Origin: Dehalococcoidia bacterium UBA2160
GTDB lineage: Bacteria; Chloroflexota; Dehalococcoidia; Lucifugimonadales; UBA1123
NCBI GenBank assembly: GCA_002328865.1
Contig: DCWO01000139.1
Coordinates: 28,188 to 92,187, forward strand
Direction of reading: 5' to 3'
Length of the DNA: 64,000 bases
In this document: positions 34,186-42,763 of the stretch, in pieces
Position numbering within the stretch: position 1 is the stretch's first letter
Layout of the letters: the number at the start of each line of letters is the position of its first letter
The notes under the pieces: model-generated
The model's database searches: none
What the model was told of the DNA's origin: nothing
Seen by the model: only the letters and a program-made list of their open reading frames with translations
Made by a program: the position numbers and the translations under genes

Positions 34186-34362
34186 GACCTTGGCGCCCAA
34201 TGTAGACCGATTTCTGAGACAGTAGAAGTGCAATAAACGCTAACATGCTTAAAAAGGTTCAAAGAGAAATCGGACGTGAAATGGAAGATACCGTAAAGGC
34301 GGTCATAGTGATAGAATGCGAACATTCGAGACACAGGCATGACCCAAGCACGGAGGCATATG

Positions 34363-35268
34363 ATGGCAGACTTCGAAGGGATACTCCCGGCGATTATCAC
34401 GCCAATGGGCGAGGATGGCAGATTCAACGAAGCCGCATTCAGAGAGGTGGTGGAGTTCAACATTCAGGCTGGCGTTAACGGATTCTGGGTGGCCGGCGGA
34501 ACCGGCGAGAGCGTGCTCTTGGACGACGACGAGAACATGCAGATCGCCAACGCAGCCGCGGATCAGAACCGGGGTCGCACGAAAATGATCATGCACGTTG
34601 GAGCGGCGACGACTCTGCGCGCGGCAAAACTGGCGGAAAATGCGGGCAAAGCCGGCGTCGAAGCCATATGCTGCGTACCTCCGTTCTTCTATCGACAACC
34701 GGATGAATCGATCGTTCAGCACTACAAGACAGTCGCGGCAGCCGCGAACCTGCCTTTGTTCGTCTACAACCTGCCCGGCTCCACGGGTGTGGAGATCACG
34801 CCCGAGCTGATGCAAAAGATCCAGGACGGCGTGCCGCAACTCCAGGGGCTTAAGCATTCCGCGATGAACCAGGGTTTCGTCCGATCATTCGCGGATATGG
34901 GATTGGACGTTCTGATTGGCAACAGTACGCAGATGCTCGCGGCGATGACCAACGGCGCGACTGGATGCGTCGACGGTCCTCCGAACATCGCCCCCGAGTT
35001 CTGGGTGGCGATTCGGGACGCATACAACGCCGGTGACATTCCCGCAGCCGAAGCCGCACAGCAGCACGCCGCAAAACTCACCGGGATCGTGCGAGAATTT
35101 GGCATGCACCCCACGATCAAGGCGCTGATCAGCGAGCGCCTGGGCATCGACTGCGGCGACCCGCGGTTGCCAACGCAGCCGTTGTCGCCTGAGAACAGGG
35201 CGGAAGTCATCCGGCAGGCCGAAGCGCTTGGCGTGACTAAGCTCGCCGTTGCGCAATCAGACGACTAA
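34363..35268 (+). CDS. DapA-family lyase/synthase
   Basis: A 301-residue TIM-barrel aldolase of the dihydrodipicolinate synthase and N-acetylneuraminate lyase superfamily. Marks are GTGES in VAGGTGESVLL, the Tyr in FVYNLPGSTGVEITP, and the Schiff-base Lys in QGLKHSAMNQG. The enzyme condenses or splits pyruvate with an aldehyde; whether it is DapA or a catabolic lyase is open. Of the tandem ATGs at 34360 and 34363 the second has the better distance to GGAGG. It is divergent from the binding protein gene and ends in a strong terminator. Confidence 0.88.
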   Translation: MADFEGILPAIITPMGEDGRFNEAAFREVVEFNIQAGVNGFWVAGGTGESVLLDDDENMQIANAAADQNRGRTKMIMHVGAATTLRAAKLAENAGKAGVEAICCVPPFFYRQPDESIVQHYKTVAAAANLPLFVYNLPGSTGVEITPELMQKIQDGVPQLQGLKHSAMNQGFVRSFADMGLDVLIGNSTQMLAAMTNGATGCVDGPPNIAPEFWVAIRDAYNAGDIPAAEAAQQHAAKLTGIVREFGMHPTIKALISERLGIDCGDPRLPTQPLSPENRAEVIRQAEALGVTKLAVAQSDD

Positions 35269-35293
35269 GATCGATTTTGAAGGTGTGTAGTTC

Positions 35294-35322
35294 AAAAGGG
35301 GGCGCTCCAGGCGCCCCCTTTT
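35294..35322 (+). terminator. Rho-independent terminator
   Basis: AAAAGGGGGCGC (35294-35305) pairs perfectly with GCGCCCCCTTTT (35311-35322), a 12-base stem with a 5-base loop and a short T-run. It lies 26 bases after the DapA-like gene. Confidence 0.9.
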
Positions 35323-35409
35323 GATTGTCGCAGAGGATCGTGCCGCTTCGGCTTTCGCTGCTATAATTCCTCGACGGACCTTGCGCGAGATCGGCACGGA
35401 GGAATACGT

Positions 35410-35844
35410 TTGGAATACTGGATTGCCCTGGCTATCCGCAGTGGGATTGGCGTGATTTTTGGGATACTGTTCGGATTCGTTGGATTGATGATCACGTTCG
35501 CCGTTGTGCCTGGTTATTACACGCCGCCGCTGTGGATGCTGGTTTTGACCACCGCGCTCGGTGCCAGCATCGCGGGTTTCCTCGCGTTCTACAAACCCGA
35601 CGTGCCCTGGCGAATCGCCGCCAGAGGGTTCGCTCTGGCCCTCATCGGAGGGTTCATCGGAGGCTGGATAGGTTATTGGTACGCCCAGACGTTCTATCCC
35701 GACGGGGTCAGGAACGTGATGCTGGTGGCGAGATCGGTAAAGTCTCCGGCGATTACACCGTTCATCAGTTCAGCTGCGATTGGCAGCACGGGCGTCGGCG
35801 CCGTCTATTACGCTATTCGGGCGTGGCGGTATCACGAGGTCTGA
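35410..35844 (+). CDS. Small multi-pass membrane protein, unknown
   Basis: A 144-residue protein from TTG at 35410 with GGAGGA upstream. It has four predicted membrane segments (about 5-30, 40-60, 68-90 and 115-135) and few charged residues. I do not recognise a family; the Gly-rich helices (GGFIGGWIGYWYA) suggest close packing. A TATAAT lies at 35362-35367, without a good -35. It is followed 146 bases later by an ABC exporter on the same strand. Confidence 0.7.
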   Translation: MEYWIALAIRSGIGVIFGILFGFVGLMITFAVVPGYYTPPLWMLVLTTALGASIAGFLAFYKPDVPWRIAARGFALALIGGFIGGWIGYWYAQTFYPDGVRNVMLVARSVKSPAITPFISSAAIGSTGVGAVYYAIRAWRYHEV

Positions 35845-35990
35845 AGCGCCACTTAATGCGCGCGCATCGACCTTCGGCGTTCGGCGCTTGATCGGAACTC
35901 GGTCGGGCGTTCTGTTTTCGCGACTCTCGCGATTGTCGGCGGCTGAGTTGACAGCCACCGGCGCCTTCCACTGAACGGGAGACTTGAGTC

Positions 35991-37760
35991 TTGGCATCGA
36001 CAAACCCGGGAGATCGTTCGCTGTTTCGCCGAATGGCGCTGCAGGCACGGCCCTACTGGAGCCACATCTCCGCCCTCCTGCTGTTGCGAATGTTCGGCGT
36101 GCCTCTTGCGCTGCTGACTCCGCTTCCGCTCAAGATCGCCGTGGACAGCGTCGTGGGGTCGGACCCGATACCTGGTTTTGTGGCGCCGATCGTTCCCTCG
36201 GCCTTGTCCGAAAGCAATCTACGTTTGCTGGCTTTCGCGGCAGGTCTGCAGGTGGCCATCGTCCTGCTGGCGCAACTGCAAGAACTGGTCAGCAATGCGC
36301 TTCGTGCGATTGCGGGACAGGGGTTGGTCAAAGAGTTCCGATCGATGCTCTTCGCCCACCTTCAGAAACTGTCGCTCCTTTATCATGACACGCAAGGTCT
36401 GTCCGACTCCGTCTACCGTGTACAACAGGACGCCCCTGCGATTCGAGAGATCGCCATCAACAGTGTGATCCCGACTCTGGCGTCCGCGGTCACTTTAGCC
36501 TCCATGGTGTTCGTCATCGTTCGCATCGATTGGCAACTCGCCGTGGTTGCCATGGCGGTGTCTCCCATACTGTTCGCGTTCGCCCGGTACTACAACAGCA
36601 GGATGCGCGGCCGGTACCGGGAGGCGCGCCGAACTGAGAGCGACTCCATCCGAGTGGTGCAGGAAGCGTTTGGCGCGTTCAGGGTGGTCAAGGCGTTCGG
36701 ACGCGAAACAGGAGAGCAGGCGAGATTCGAAGAGCACGCCGATGTCGGCGTGAGAATGCGCGTTCGGCTGGGCGTCGCAGAAGGGGTCTTCGGCCTGCTT
36801 GTGAATCTGACCATCGCGCTGGGCACGGCGTTGGTGCTGTACGTTGGCGTTCGAAACGTCCTCAACGGCGTGTTGTCATTGGGCGACCTCTTGGTCGTGC
36901 TGGCCTACATCGCGCAACTCTACGCCCCGCTCAGGACGATAAGCCGCCAAACAGCGACGCTTCAGGCGTCGTTGGTGAGCATGGAGCGCGCGTTCGATCT
37001 CCTGGATGAGGCGCCCGACGTGTTCGACCCGGCGAATCCGGTTCCCCTGCCAAGGGCAAAGGGAGTCGTCGAGTTCCGCAACGTCTCGTTCGCCTACGGT
37101 GAAGGCCAAGCAGTGTTGGATGACGTGTCTTTCAGAGTCGAAGCTGGAACGAGGCTCGGCGTGTCTGGTCACACGGGCGCCGGAAAGACCACGGTCGCCA
37201 GTCTGCTCCCGCGCTTCTACGATCCGACGGCCGGAGTCGTATTAATCGACGGCGTGGACACTCGCGACTACGCGCTGGCTGACTTGCGGGCGCAATTCGC
37301 CATCGTGTTGCAGGACCCGGTTCTATTTTCGAGCAGCATCGCCGAAAACATCGCCTACGGCCTGCCGGGGGCGTCGCAAACGGAAATCGAAGCTGCGGCG
37401 CGTGCGGCCAACATCCACGAGTTTGTCAGCGGGTTGCGCGATGGATACGATACCCTGGTCGGCGAACGAGGAATGCGGCTCTCCGGCGGCGAGCGGCAAC
37501 GGGTCGCGCTGGCGCGGGCGTTCCTCAAGGACGCGCCGATACTGATCCTTGACGAGCCAACCAGTGCAGTCGACACGCAGACCGAGGCCGGAATCATGGA
37601 GACGATGGAGCGACTGATGGTAGGTCGCACCACGTTCATGATCGCGCACCGACTCAGTACGCTGGACTACTGCAACGCTCGGATGGAGATCGAAGACGGG
37701 GTCGTGGTCAGCGCGAGCGGAGACGTCGAAATGCGAGGACTGGCCGCCACGTCGGATTAG
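35991..37760 (+). CDS. ABC exporter, permease-ATPase fusion
   Basis: A 589-residue half-transporter of the MsbA/lipid and multidrug exporter group. The first 320 residues hold six membrane helices; the ATPase follows with Walker A GHTGAGKTT, Q-loop IVLQDPVLFSSSIAENI, signature LSGGERQR, Walker B ILILDEPTSAVD and the H-loop IAHRLSTL. It would work as a homodimer. Substrate is unknown. The start is TTG at 35991. Length is typical. It is followed by a metallo-hydrolase gene after 86 bases. Confidence 0.92.
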   Translation: MASTNPGDRSLFRRMALQARPYWSHISALLLLRMFGVPLALLTPLPLKIAVDSVVGSDPIPGFVAPIVPSALSESNLRLLAFAAGLQVAIVLLAQLQELVSNALRAIAGQGLVKEFRSMLFAHLQKLSLLYHDTQGLSDSVYRVQQDAPAIREIAINSVIPTLASAVTLASMVFVIVRIDWQLAVVAMAVSPILFAFARYYNSRMRGRYREARRTESDSIRVVQEAFGAFRVVKAFGRETGEQARFEEHADVGVRMRVRLGVAEGVFGLLVNLTIALGTALVLYVGVRNVLNGVLSLGDLLVVLAYIAQLYAPLRTISRQTATLQASLVSMERAFDLLDEAPDVFDPANPVPLPRAKGVVEFRNVSFAYGEGQAVLDDVSFRVEAGTRLGVSGHTGAGKTTVASLLPRFYDPTAGVVLIDGVDTRDYALADLRAQFAIVLQDPVLFSSSIAENIAYGLPGASQTEIEAAARAANIHEFVSGLRDGYDTLVGERGMRLSGGERQRVALARAFLKDAPILILDEPTSAVDTQTEAGIMETMERLMVGRTTFMIAHRLSTLDYCNARMEIEDGVVVSASGDVEMRGLAATSD

Positions 37761-37846
37761 GTTCGCCGGTCCGATGGGCGCCATGCGCCGCCAACCCAGG
37801 ACCGCGCTCGTGATGTCACCACAAGCACATTAAGGGGGAACGAAAT

Positions 37847-38683
37847 ATGCCGAAACACGGCGCAGTTGTCGGGGATGTGGAGATCGTCTCTTTATCGGAC
37901 GGACACCTGGAGTTCGAAACCGGTAGCTTCTTCCCCAACGTGCCGGCCGAAGCATGGTCGGATTATCGAAACGGCCTTACGCCAGAAGGGCGCATTCTTA
38001 TGAATGTCGGCTCTTTCGTGGTTCGATCCGATGAGCAGACGGTGCTGATCGACACAGGTCTGGGGACGGGCGACCATGGCCTCGAACACTCATCGTCTGG
38101 GAAGCTCATAAAGGACATAGCGTCCGTGGGGATCACGACAGGCGAGATCGACCTTGTGGTGTTGACGCATCTCCATTTAGACCATATAGGCTGGAACTTG
38201 ATCCGGGACGATGACGTATACCGTCCGACGTTCTCGAATGCGAAATACTACGTCCCCAAAGCCGACTGGGACTTGTTCACGTCACCTGCCGGGTTGCGGC
38301 GGTTCACCACCATCAAGCATCAGGTGGCTCCGCTGGAGCCGCTGGGGATTATGGAGTTCATCGAGGGCAGGCAGCAGATCACGGAGACGCTCTCGGCATG
38401 GCCGACACCGGGTCACACGCCAGGCCACACCAGCTTCCTCGTGTCGTCCGCCGGCGAGAACGCGGTGATCCTTGGCGATGCGGCCCATGTTCCGGCGCAA
38501 GCCCACCACGTCGAATGGAGCCCAGCGCCTGACCGAGACCCCGCTCTGTCTCATGCGAGTCGCCGAGAGCTGTTCGACTGGGCCGAGCGAGAGAACGCGG
38601 TAGTCGCCTCCGGTCATTTCCCCAAGCCCGGTTTCGGCCGATTCGAGTTGGCCGACGGCCGACGGGTGTGGCGCCCGATGTAA
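37847..38683 (+). CDS. Metallo-beta-lactamase-fold hydrolase
   Basis: A 278-residue MBL-fold enzyme with the zinc motif HLHLDHIGW, a later His in TPGHTPGHTS, and Asp in LGDAAHVP. These match N-acyl homoserine lactonase- and glyoxalase-II-like hydrolases that use two metals. Its role cannot be told apart from sequence. ATG at 37847 has a GGGGGAA site. There is no signal peptide. A second, unrelated MBL protein lies at 58814. Confidence 0.88.
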   Translation: MPKHGAVVGDVEIVSLSDGHLEFETGSFFPNVPAEAWSDYRNGLTPEGRILMNVGSFVVRSDEQTVLIDTGLGTGDHGLEHSSSGKLIKDIASVGITTGEIDLVVLTHLHLDHIGWNLIRDDDVYRPTFSNAKYYVPKADWDLFTSPAGLRRFTTIKHQVAPLEPLGIMEFIEGRQQITETLSAWPTPGHTPGHTSFLVSSAGENAVILGDAAHVPAQAHHVEWSPAPDRDPALSHASRRELFDWAERENAVVASGHFPKPGFGRFELADGRRVWRPM

Positions 38684-39083
38684 CCCGGTTCGAGATACCG
38701 AGCGTCGCGTGAGTTGTGGCCGCGCGAACCCATTGACCACCTCGTACCATTAGTGGGATATTCAATCAAAGGGTTGTTGCGGATGCCCTCTAGTCATCCT
38801 GCCTGTCCCAGCCTGCTCCGACAGGACTCGCTCACCGAACAACGCGAAACTCATCGCTCTGCGACGCATGGTCGCCTCGATGGGCATATGCGCCTGCCTG
38901 CTCAGGCAGCGCACGCGGACGCTCGTTCGCTTGTCGTACGAAAGTGCTAGCTGCGTTCATCTGGCAGGCCGATGTTCGGCGGCGGCGTACATGGTTAAAT
39001 GAAGTCATGGAATGGACGAACACAAGCAGGTTTCACCGCTCGCCGACGTTGATGGACACGGTCCGGTCAAACCGAGGCATTGT
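38684..39083. other. Intergenic region upstream of the PspC gene
   Basis: No convincing gene. A near-perfect dyad CTGCCTG-CT-CAGGCAG lies at 38894-38909 and could be an operator or hairpin. A TTGACC at 38733-38738 has no good -10 partner. Confidence 0.35.
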
Positions 39084-39536
39084 ATGATGAACGTACGCCG
39101 TCTCGAGAAGAGCAGCACCGACAAGGTGATTGCCGGCGTTGCCGGAGGTTTAGGCGAGTACCTGAACGTTGATCCTGTTGTTGTACGCATTGCTTGGGTC
39201 GTGCTCTGCTTCATAACGTTCGGCGTAGCGCTGATTTTGTACATCGCGATGGCCATCATCATGCCGGGACAGCGGACGCCGATCGCCGAGCGTGGGGCGC
39301 CCGTGGCCGAATACGACGAATATCAGGTCGAGGACGGCGACGAATCCGCGATGACGCTAAACGCACGGCGTGATCGACGCCGCAACGCCGTTGCAATCGG
39401 GCTGATCGTAATCGGCGGATTCGCGCTGGCATCCAACTTTGGTCTGCTGTCGTTCCTCAACTGGAGCCTGCTGTGGCCGGTCGTCATCATCGCTCTGGGC
39501 GGTTTCCTGCTTCTGGCCCGAACCCGAGGCCGATAG
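39084..39536 (+). CDS. PspC-domain membrane protein
   Basis: A 150-residue protein, from ATG at 39084 with GAGG upstream; a longer frame opens at 39012. The PspC domain comes first: RRLEKSSTDKVIAGVAGGLGEYLNVDPVVVRIAWVVLCFITFGVALILYIAMAIIMP. It is followed by a charged linker and two more membrane helices like those of LiaF-type proteins. PspC proteins take part in envelope-stress sensing. It is followed at once by a LiaF-like locus, so the two are probably one module. Confidence 0.88.
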   Translation: MMNVRRLEKSSTDKVIAGVAGGLGEYLNVDPVVVRIAWVVLCFITFGVALILYIAMAIIMPGQRTPIAERGAPVAEYDEYQVEDGDESAMTLNARRDRRRNAVAIGLIVIGGFALASNFGLLSFLNWSLLWPVVIIALGGFLLLARTRGR

Positions 39537-39539
39537 GGA

Positions 39540-40037
39540 ATGGACGAGAACGCTACCCCGTCCGACGGTGACCGCCAAGACTCGCCGCTCGATCCGGAAG
39601 CTCGCAAGCCGCCGGAACAAGCCGCCATACCACCCGAGGGCGGGCGCCGAGGTCCCTCGTTCGAATCGGAAGCGAGCCAACATTCGGCGGAGAGCAGGGC
39701 TCCGTCCGATGGCGATCTCGAGGACCCTTCGCTCGATCCCGAGGAGGGTCCGCTCGAAGATAATGCCACACCATCTGAGAGCGATTCCGAAGACCCCTCG
39801 CTCGCGTCCCGGAAGTCGAACCGCAAGCCGACGAGCACCTCGCTCAGTCAGAGGGTGGTGATCGCTATCCGCCTGATCAGACAGGCGACGAGGGTCGGAA
39901 CGGCCGGCGTCGCCGCCGAGTGCCGTTCTTTGCGATTCTTCTCATCGTTGTCGGCGCTGTGTTCCTCATGCATACGACCGATGTGCTGCCGTGGTCGATT
40001 TGGTTGGAGATGTGGCGGTTCTGGCCTGTCTTGCTAA
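39540..40037 (+). pseudogene. Acidic-repeat N-terminal part of a frameshifted LiaF-like gene
   Basis: An open frame of 165 codons from ATG at 39540, three bases after the PspC stop, with GAGG ten bases upstream. Its first 90 residues are an acidic, disordered region with three imperfect repeats of the type PSDGDxxDPSLDPE. After about residue 90 this frame reads poor sequence, while the -1 frame reads a Gln/Asp-rich and then Arg-rich stretch that leads smoothly into the membrane helices of the next entry. I therefore see it as the N-terminal part of one protein joined by a frameshift near 39780-39830. The alternative is two overlapping genes. Confidence 0.5.
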
Positions 40038-40780
40038 TCGCTATAGGCGTGAACCTGATAGTTGCTTCACGCGCGCCGATTGTGGCCGCCGCCCTGGTCC
40101 TCGCGATATTCGCGGGGTCCGTGGGCGCAGCCTACGCTATGACTGAGAGCGGCGGAGGCGGCCATCTCGTCTCCACGTTCAGCGAATCGTTGTCGGATGT
40201 CGAGCGAGCCGATCTGGAAATCAGTTTCGGAGCGGGGACTTTGGAACTGACCTCGCTTCCGGCGGGATCGCCGTCTCTCGTCGAGGCCAGTTTCTTTGGC
40301 AGACGCGCGGAGACGACCGTCAGCAGGTCGGGCAATAAAGCCAACATCGGATTCGCGATGGACCGATGGGGCCTCTTCCATGGTGCAACCGACGTCCTCT
40401 GGGAAGTCGCCATGTCCGAATCGACTCGTTTGACGCTCGACGTCGAGGGCGGGGCCGCGAAAATGGTGCTTGACCTTCGACGACTCCAGGTGTCCAACCT
40501 GGATATCAACGTCGGGGCCGCCGAGGTGAGAGTCGTGCTTCCTGAAGCCGCCGGCATAGTCGACGTGGATCTTGGCGGGGGCGCCGCCTCCATAAATGTT
40601 GTGGTGCCCGACGGCGTGGCCGCGAGGATAGTGAAGTCTTCTGGGTTCAGCATCGTGGACATCGACACTTCCAGGTTCCCGAAGTTCGGAGATGTGTATG
40701 AGTCGCCCGGCTACGCCGCCGCGGAGAACCGCGTCGATCTGACCATCAACATCGGAGCCGCGCAGGTGACTGTCCGGTAG
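39920..40780 (+). CDS. LiaF-like membrane protein with adhesin-type beta domain
   Basis: A 286-residue product if GTG at 39920 is used. It begins with three membrane helices (PFFAILLIVVGAVFLMH, FWPVLLIAIGVNLIV, AALVLAIFAGSVGAAYA) and ends in a beta-solenoid-like region of repeats such as LEISFGAGTLELTSLP, LTLDVEGGAAKMVLDL, LDINVGAAEVRVVLP and LTINIGAAQVTVR, as in LiaF / DUF4097-type envelope sensors. The frame is open back to 39779, and the Arg-rich segment just before the first helix looks like normal protein, so the real N-terminus may come from the acidic repeat frame. Confidence 0.8.
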   Translation: MPFFAILLIVVGAVFLMHTTDVLPWSIWLEMWRFWPVLLIAIGVNLIVASRAPIVAAALVLAIFAGSVGAAYAMTESGGGGHLVSTFSESLSDVERADLEISFGAGTLELTSLPAGSPSLVEASFFGRRAETTVSRSGNKANIGFAMDRWGLFHGATDVLWEVAMSESTRLTLDVEGGAAKMVLDLRRLQVSNLDINVGAAEVRVVLPEAAGIVDVDLGGGAASINVVVPDGVAARIVKSSGFSIVDIDTSRFPKFGDVYESPGYAAAENRVDLTINIGAAQVTVR

Positions 40781-40846
40781 GTTACGCGAACCGCATCGGA
40801 CCCAATGTCATGCCGTTCGGCCGGACCGCAACTCACGGCCACGGGG

Positions 40847-40876
40847 TTGTCGGGGCAGTCCCGTCCACCATACAAT
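40847..40876 (+). promoter_or_regulatory. Promoter of fabI
   Basis: TTGTCG (40847-40852) and TACAAT (40871-40876) are 18 bases apart, 40 bases before the fabI start. Confidence 0.6.
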
Positions 40877-40916
40877 GCTACTCGCTTGGAGTCAGGCATC
40901 GTGGGCGGAGGAGCAG

Positions 40917-41696
40917 ATGTTTTCGATAGACCTTTCCGGTAAGAACGCCGTCGTCTTCGGCGTCGCCAACCAGCGCAGCATCGCATGGGCGATTGCACAG
41001 GCCCTTGACCGCGCGGGCGCCAAGTTGGTGCTTGCCTACCAGAACGAACGCGTTTCGAAAAGCGTGGAGAAGTTGGCCGCCACGCTTTCGACCCCGGCGA
41101 TGACCATCGAGTGCGACGTCAGCGCCGACGAGAACGTCGAATCGATGTTCGCGCGCATCCAAGGCGAGCTCGGTCACGTCGAGGCCGTGGTGCATTCGAT
41201 AGCCTTCGCCAATCGAGACGACCTGGGCGGCGGCTTCGTCGATACGGGCAGGGAAGGCTTCCGACTGGCGTTGGACATCAGCGCATACTCACTGGTGCCC
41301 ATAACGAGGTATGCGGCCCCTCTCATGGTGGAGAATGGCGGCGCCGTGCTGACCATGTCGTTTCTAGCGTCGGAGCGGGTCTTTCCCGGCTACAACGTGA
41401 TGGGGACCGCCAAGGCGGCCCTGGAAAACGAGGTGCGGCAGCTCGCGTCGGACCTTGGCGGCGACAATATCCGCGTCAACGCTATATCGGCGGGACCGCT
41501 GGACACTCTGTCGTCCAGGGTCATCAGCGGATACCGGGACATGAAGCGAATCCACGCGGAGCGCTCGCCGATGGGGCGTAACATCACCCTCGACGAAGTA
41601 GCGAACACCGCTCTGTTTCTGTGCAGCGGCATGTCCAGCGGCATCACCGGCGAGGTCATCCACGTCGACACTGGTTATCACATAATGGGGATCTGA
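40917..41696 (+). CDS. fabI: Enoyl-ACP reductase FabI
   Basis: A 259-residue divergent SDR that reduces trans-2-enoyl-ACP in fatty acid synthesis. FabI marks are the cofactor region GVANQRSIAWAIAQAL, HSIAFANRDDLGG, and the catalytic segment YNVMGTAKAALENEVRQLASDLG with NIRVNAISAGPLDTLSSRVISGYRDM. ATG at 40917 has GGAGGAG upstream. It is the target type of triclosan and isoniazid-like inhibitors. A separate FabL-like reductase is at 19775. Two TPP decarboxylase subunit genes follow with a 3-base gap. Confidence 0.94.
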   Translation: MFSIDLSGKNAVVFGVANQRSIAWAIAQALDRAGAKLVLAYQNERVSKSVEKLAATLSTPAMTIECDVSADENVESMFARIQGELGHVEAVVHSIAFANRDDLGGGFVDTGREGFRLALDISAYSLVPITRYAAPLMVENGGAVLTMSFLASERVFPGYNVMGTAKAALENEVRQLASDLGGDNIRVNAISAGPLDTLSSRVISGYRDMKRIHAERSPMGRNITLDEVANTALFLCSGMSSGITGEVIHVDTGYHIMGI

Positions 41697-41699
41697 GCC

Positions 41700-42206
41700 A
41701 TGAACTGGGCCGAGACGATTGCGAGCTGTCTCAAGGACGCGGGCGTGTCGCTTGTCGCCTACGTCCCTGACATCAGCATCTACCAGGTGACCCGCCTGCT
41801 GGAAAGCGACGACTACTTCCATGTCGTGTCCGCGACCAGGGAGGAAGAGGCCATCGGGATCGCCGCGGGCGCCTACTCGACAGGCAGAAATGCCGCCGTT
41901 TTCATGCAGTCCAGCGGCATGGGCAACTGTGTCAACGCCCTCGCGAGCCTGTGCATCCCCTCCCGCATCCCGATACCCATGTTCATCAACATGCGCGGCG
42001 AGGTCGGCGAGTTCAACATCGCTCAGGTCGCCATGGGGCGGGCGGTGCGGCCAGTGCTGGACTCGCTGGGCGTCACACACCATACGCTGGACACGGTGGA
42101 TCGACTGGAACTGCGCGTGAGCGGCGCACTGAAGCTCTGCTATTCGTCGCGACAGCCGCTGGCTCTTTGCATGACCCCTCTGCTGCATGGAGGGAAGATT
42201 GCTTAG
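41700..42206 (+). CDS. comD: Sulfopyruvate/phosphonopyruvate decarboxylase alpha-like subunit
   Basis: A 168-residue TPP-enzyme N-terminal (PYR) domain protein. ATREEEAIGIAAGAYSTGRNAAVFMQSSGMGNCVNAL carries the TPP-activating Glu and the typical quartet seen in ComD, the alpha subunit of sulfopyruvate decarboxylase, and in phosphonopyruvate decarboxylase. The substrate, sulfopyruvate or another 2-oxoacid, is not fixed by sequence. It begins 3 bases after fabI and its end overlaps the next gene, so it belongs to the fabI operon. Confidence 0.82.
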   Translation: MNWAETIASCLKDAGVSLVAYVPDISIYQVTRLLESDDYFHVVSATREEEAIGIAAGAYSTGRNAAVFMQSSGMGNCVNALASLCIPSRIPIPMFINMRGEVGEFNIAQVAMGRAVRPVLDSLGVTHHTLDTVDRLELRVSGALKLCYSSRQPLALCMTPLLHGGKIA

Positions 42207-42753
42207 GTTCAACGCGACGAAGATGCTGCTCAGGCACATGGGAGATCTCCCAGTAGTCGCCAACCTGGGTCCCACGACCGATGAGCTGTGGCACGCGGGC
42301 CATCGAGATCGCAACTTCTACACCTACGGCTCGATGGGCCTTTGCTCTTCGATTGCACTCGGCATCGCGCTGTCGACGGACGAGAAAGTCGTCTCGCTTG
42401 ACGGAGACGGTTCGCTGCTGATGAACATGGGAACGATCGGCACGATTGGGCGCGAGAAGCCCGGCAATCTGATCGTTATCGTCTGGGACAACGAGCAATG
42501 GGCTCAGACTGGAAATCAACCCAGCCACACGGCATACGAGACCGACCTCGAACAGGTGGCCCACGGCTGCGGCATCGCCCAGACGGCCACGGTCGACAAC
42601 GAGGAAGAGCTGCAATTAGTGTTCCTCCAGGCGCTGGAAGAGGACGGTCCCTGGTTCATCGTTGCCAAGATCGAAGAAGACGAGTACCTCCCAGTCGCTC
42701 CGATCGAGCCTGAGATGACTGTGTACCGCTTCAGAAAAAGCTTCGGCGCGTAG
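42199..42753 (+). CDS. comE: Sulfopyruvate/phosphonopyruvate decarboxylase beta-like subunit
   Basis: A 184-residue TPP-enzyme C-terminal (PP) domain. The thiamine and magnesium motif is SLDGDGSLLMNMGTIGTIG, followed by LIVIVWDNEQWAQTG. It completes the alpha subunit. TTG at 42199 is favoured because GGAGGG lies just upstream; an in-frame ATG at 42187 has no such site. Either start overlaps the alpha stop, giving coupled synthesis of equal subunits. No other sulfonate gene is near. Confidence 0.82.
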   Translation: MLRFNATKMLLRHMGDLPVVANLGPTTDELWHAGHRDRNFYTYGSMGLCSSIALGIALSTDEKVVSLDGDGSLLMNMGTIGTIGREKPGNLIVIVWDNEQWAQTGNQPSHTAYETDLEQVAHGCGIAQTATVDNEEELQLVFLQALEEDGPWFIVAKIEEDEYLPVAPIEPEMTVYRFRKSFGA

Positions 42754-42763
42754 AGCTCTCGGT

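Noticed and set aside
38684..38720. tRNA-like GGTTCGA sequence
   Set aside because: The flanks do not form a T-arm or any cloverleaf.
39323..39838. Minus-strand frame rich in Ser and Gly repeats
   Set aside because: It mirrors the acidic repeat coding region on the plus strand and has no independent support.
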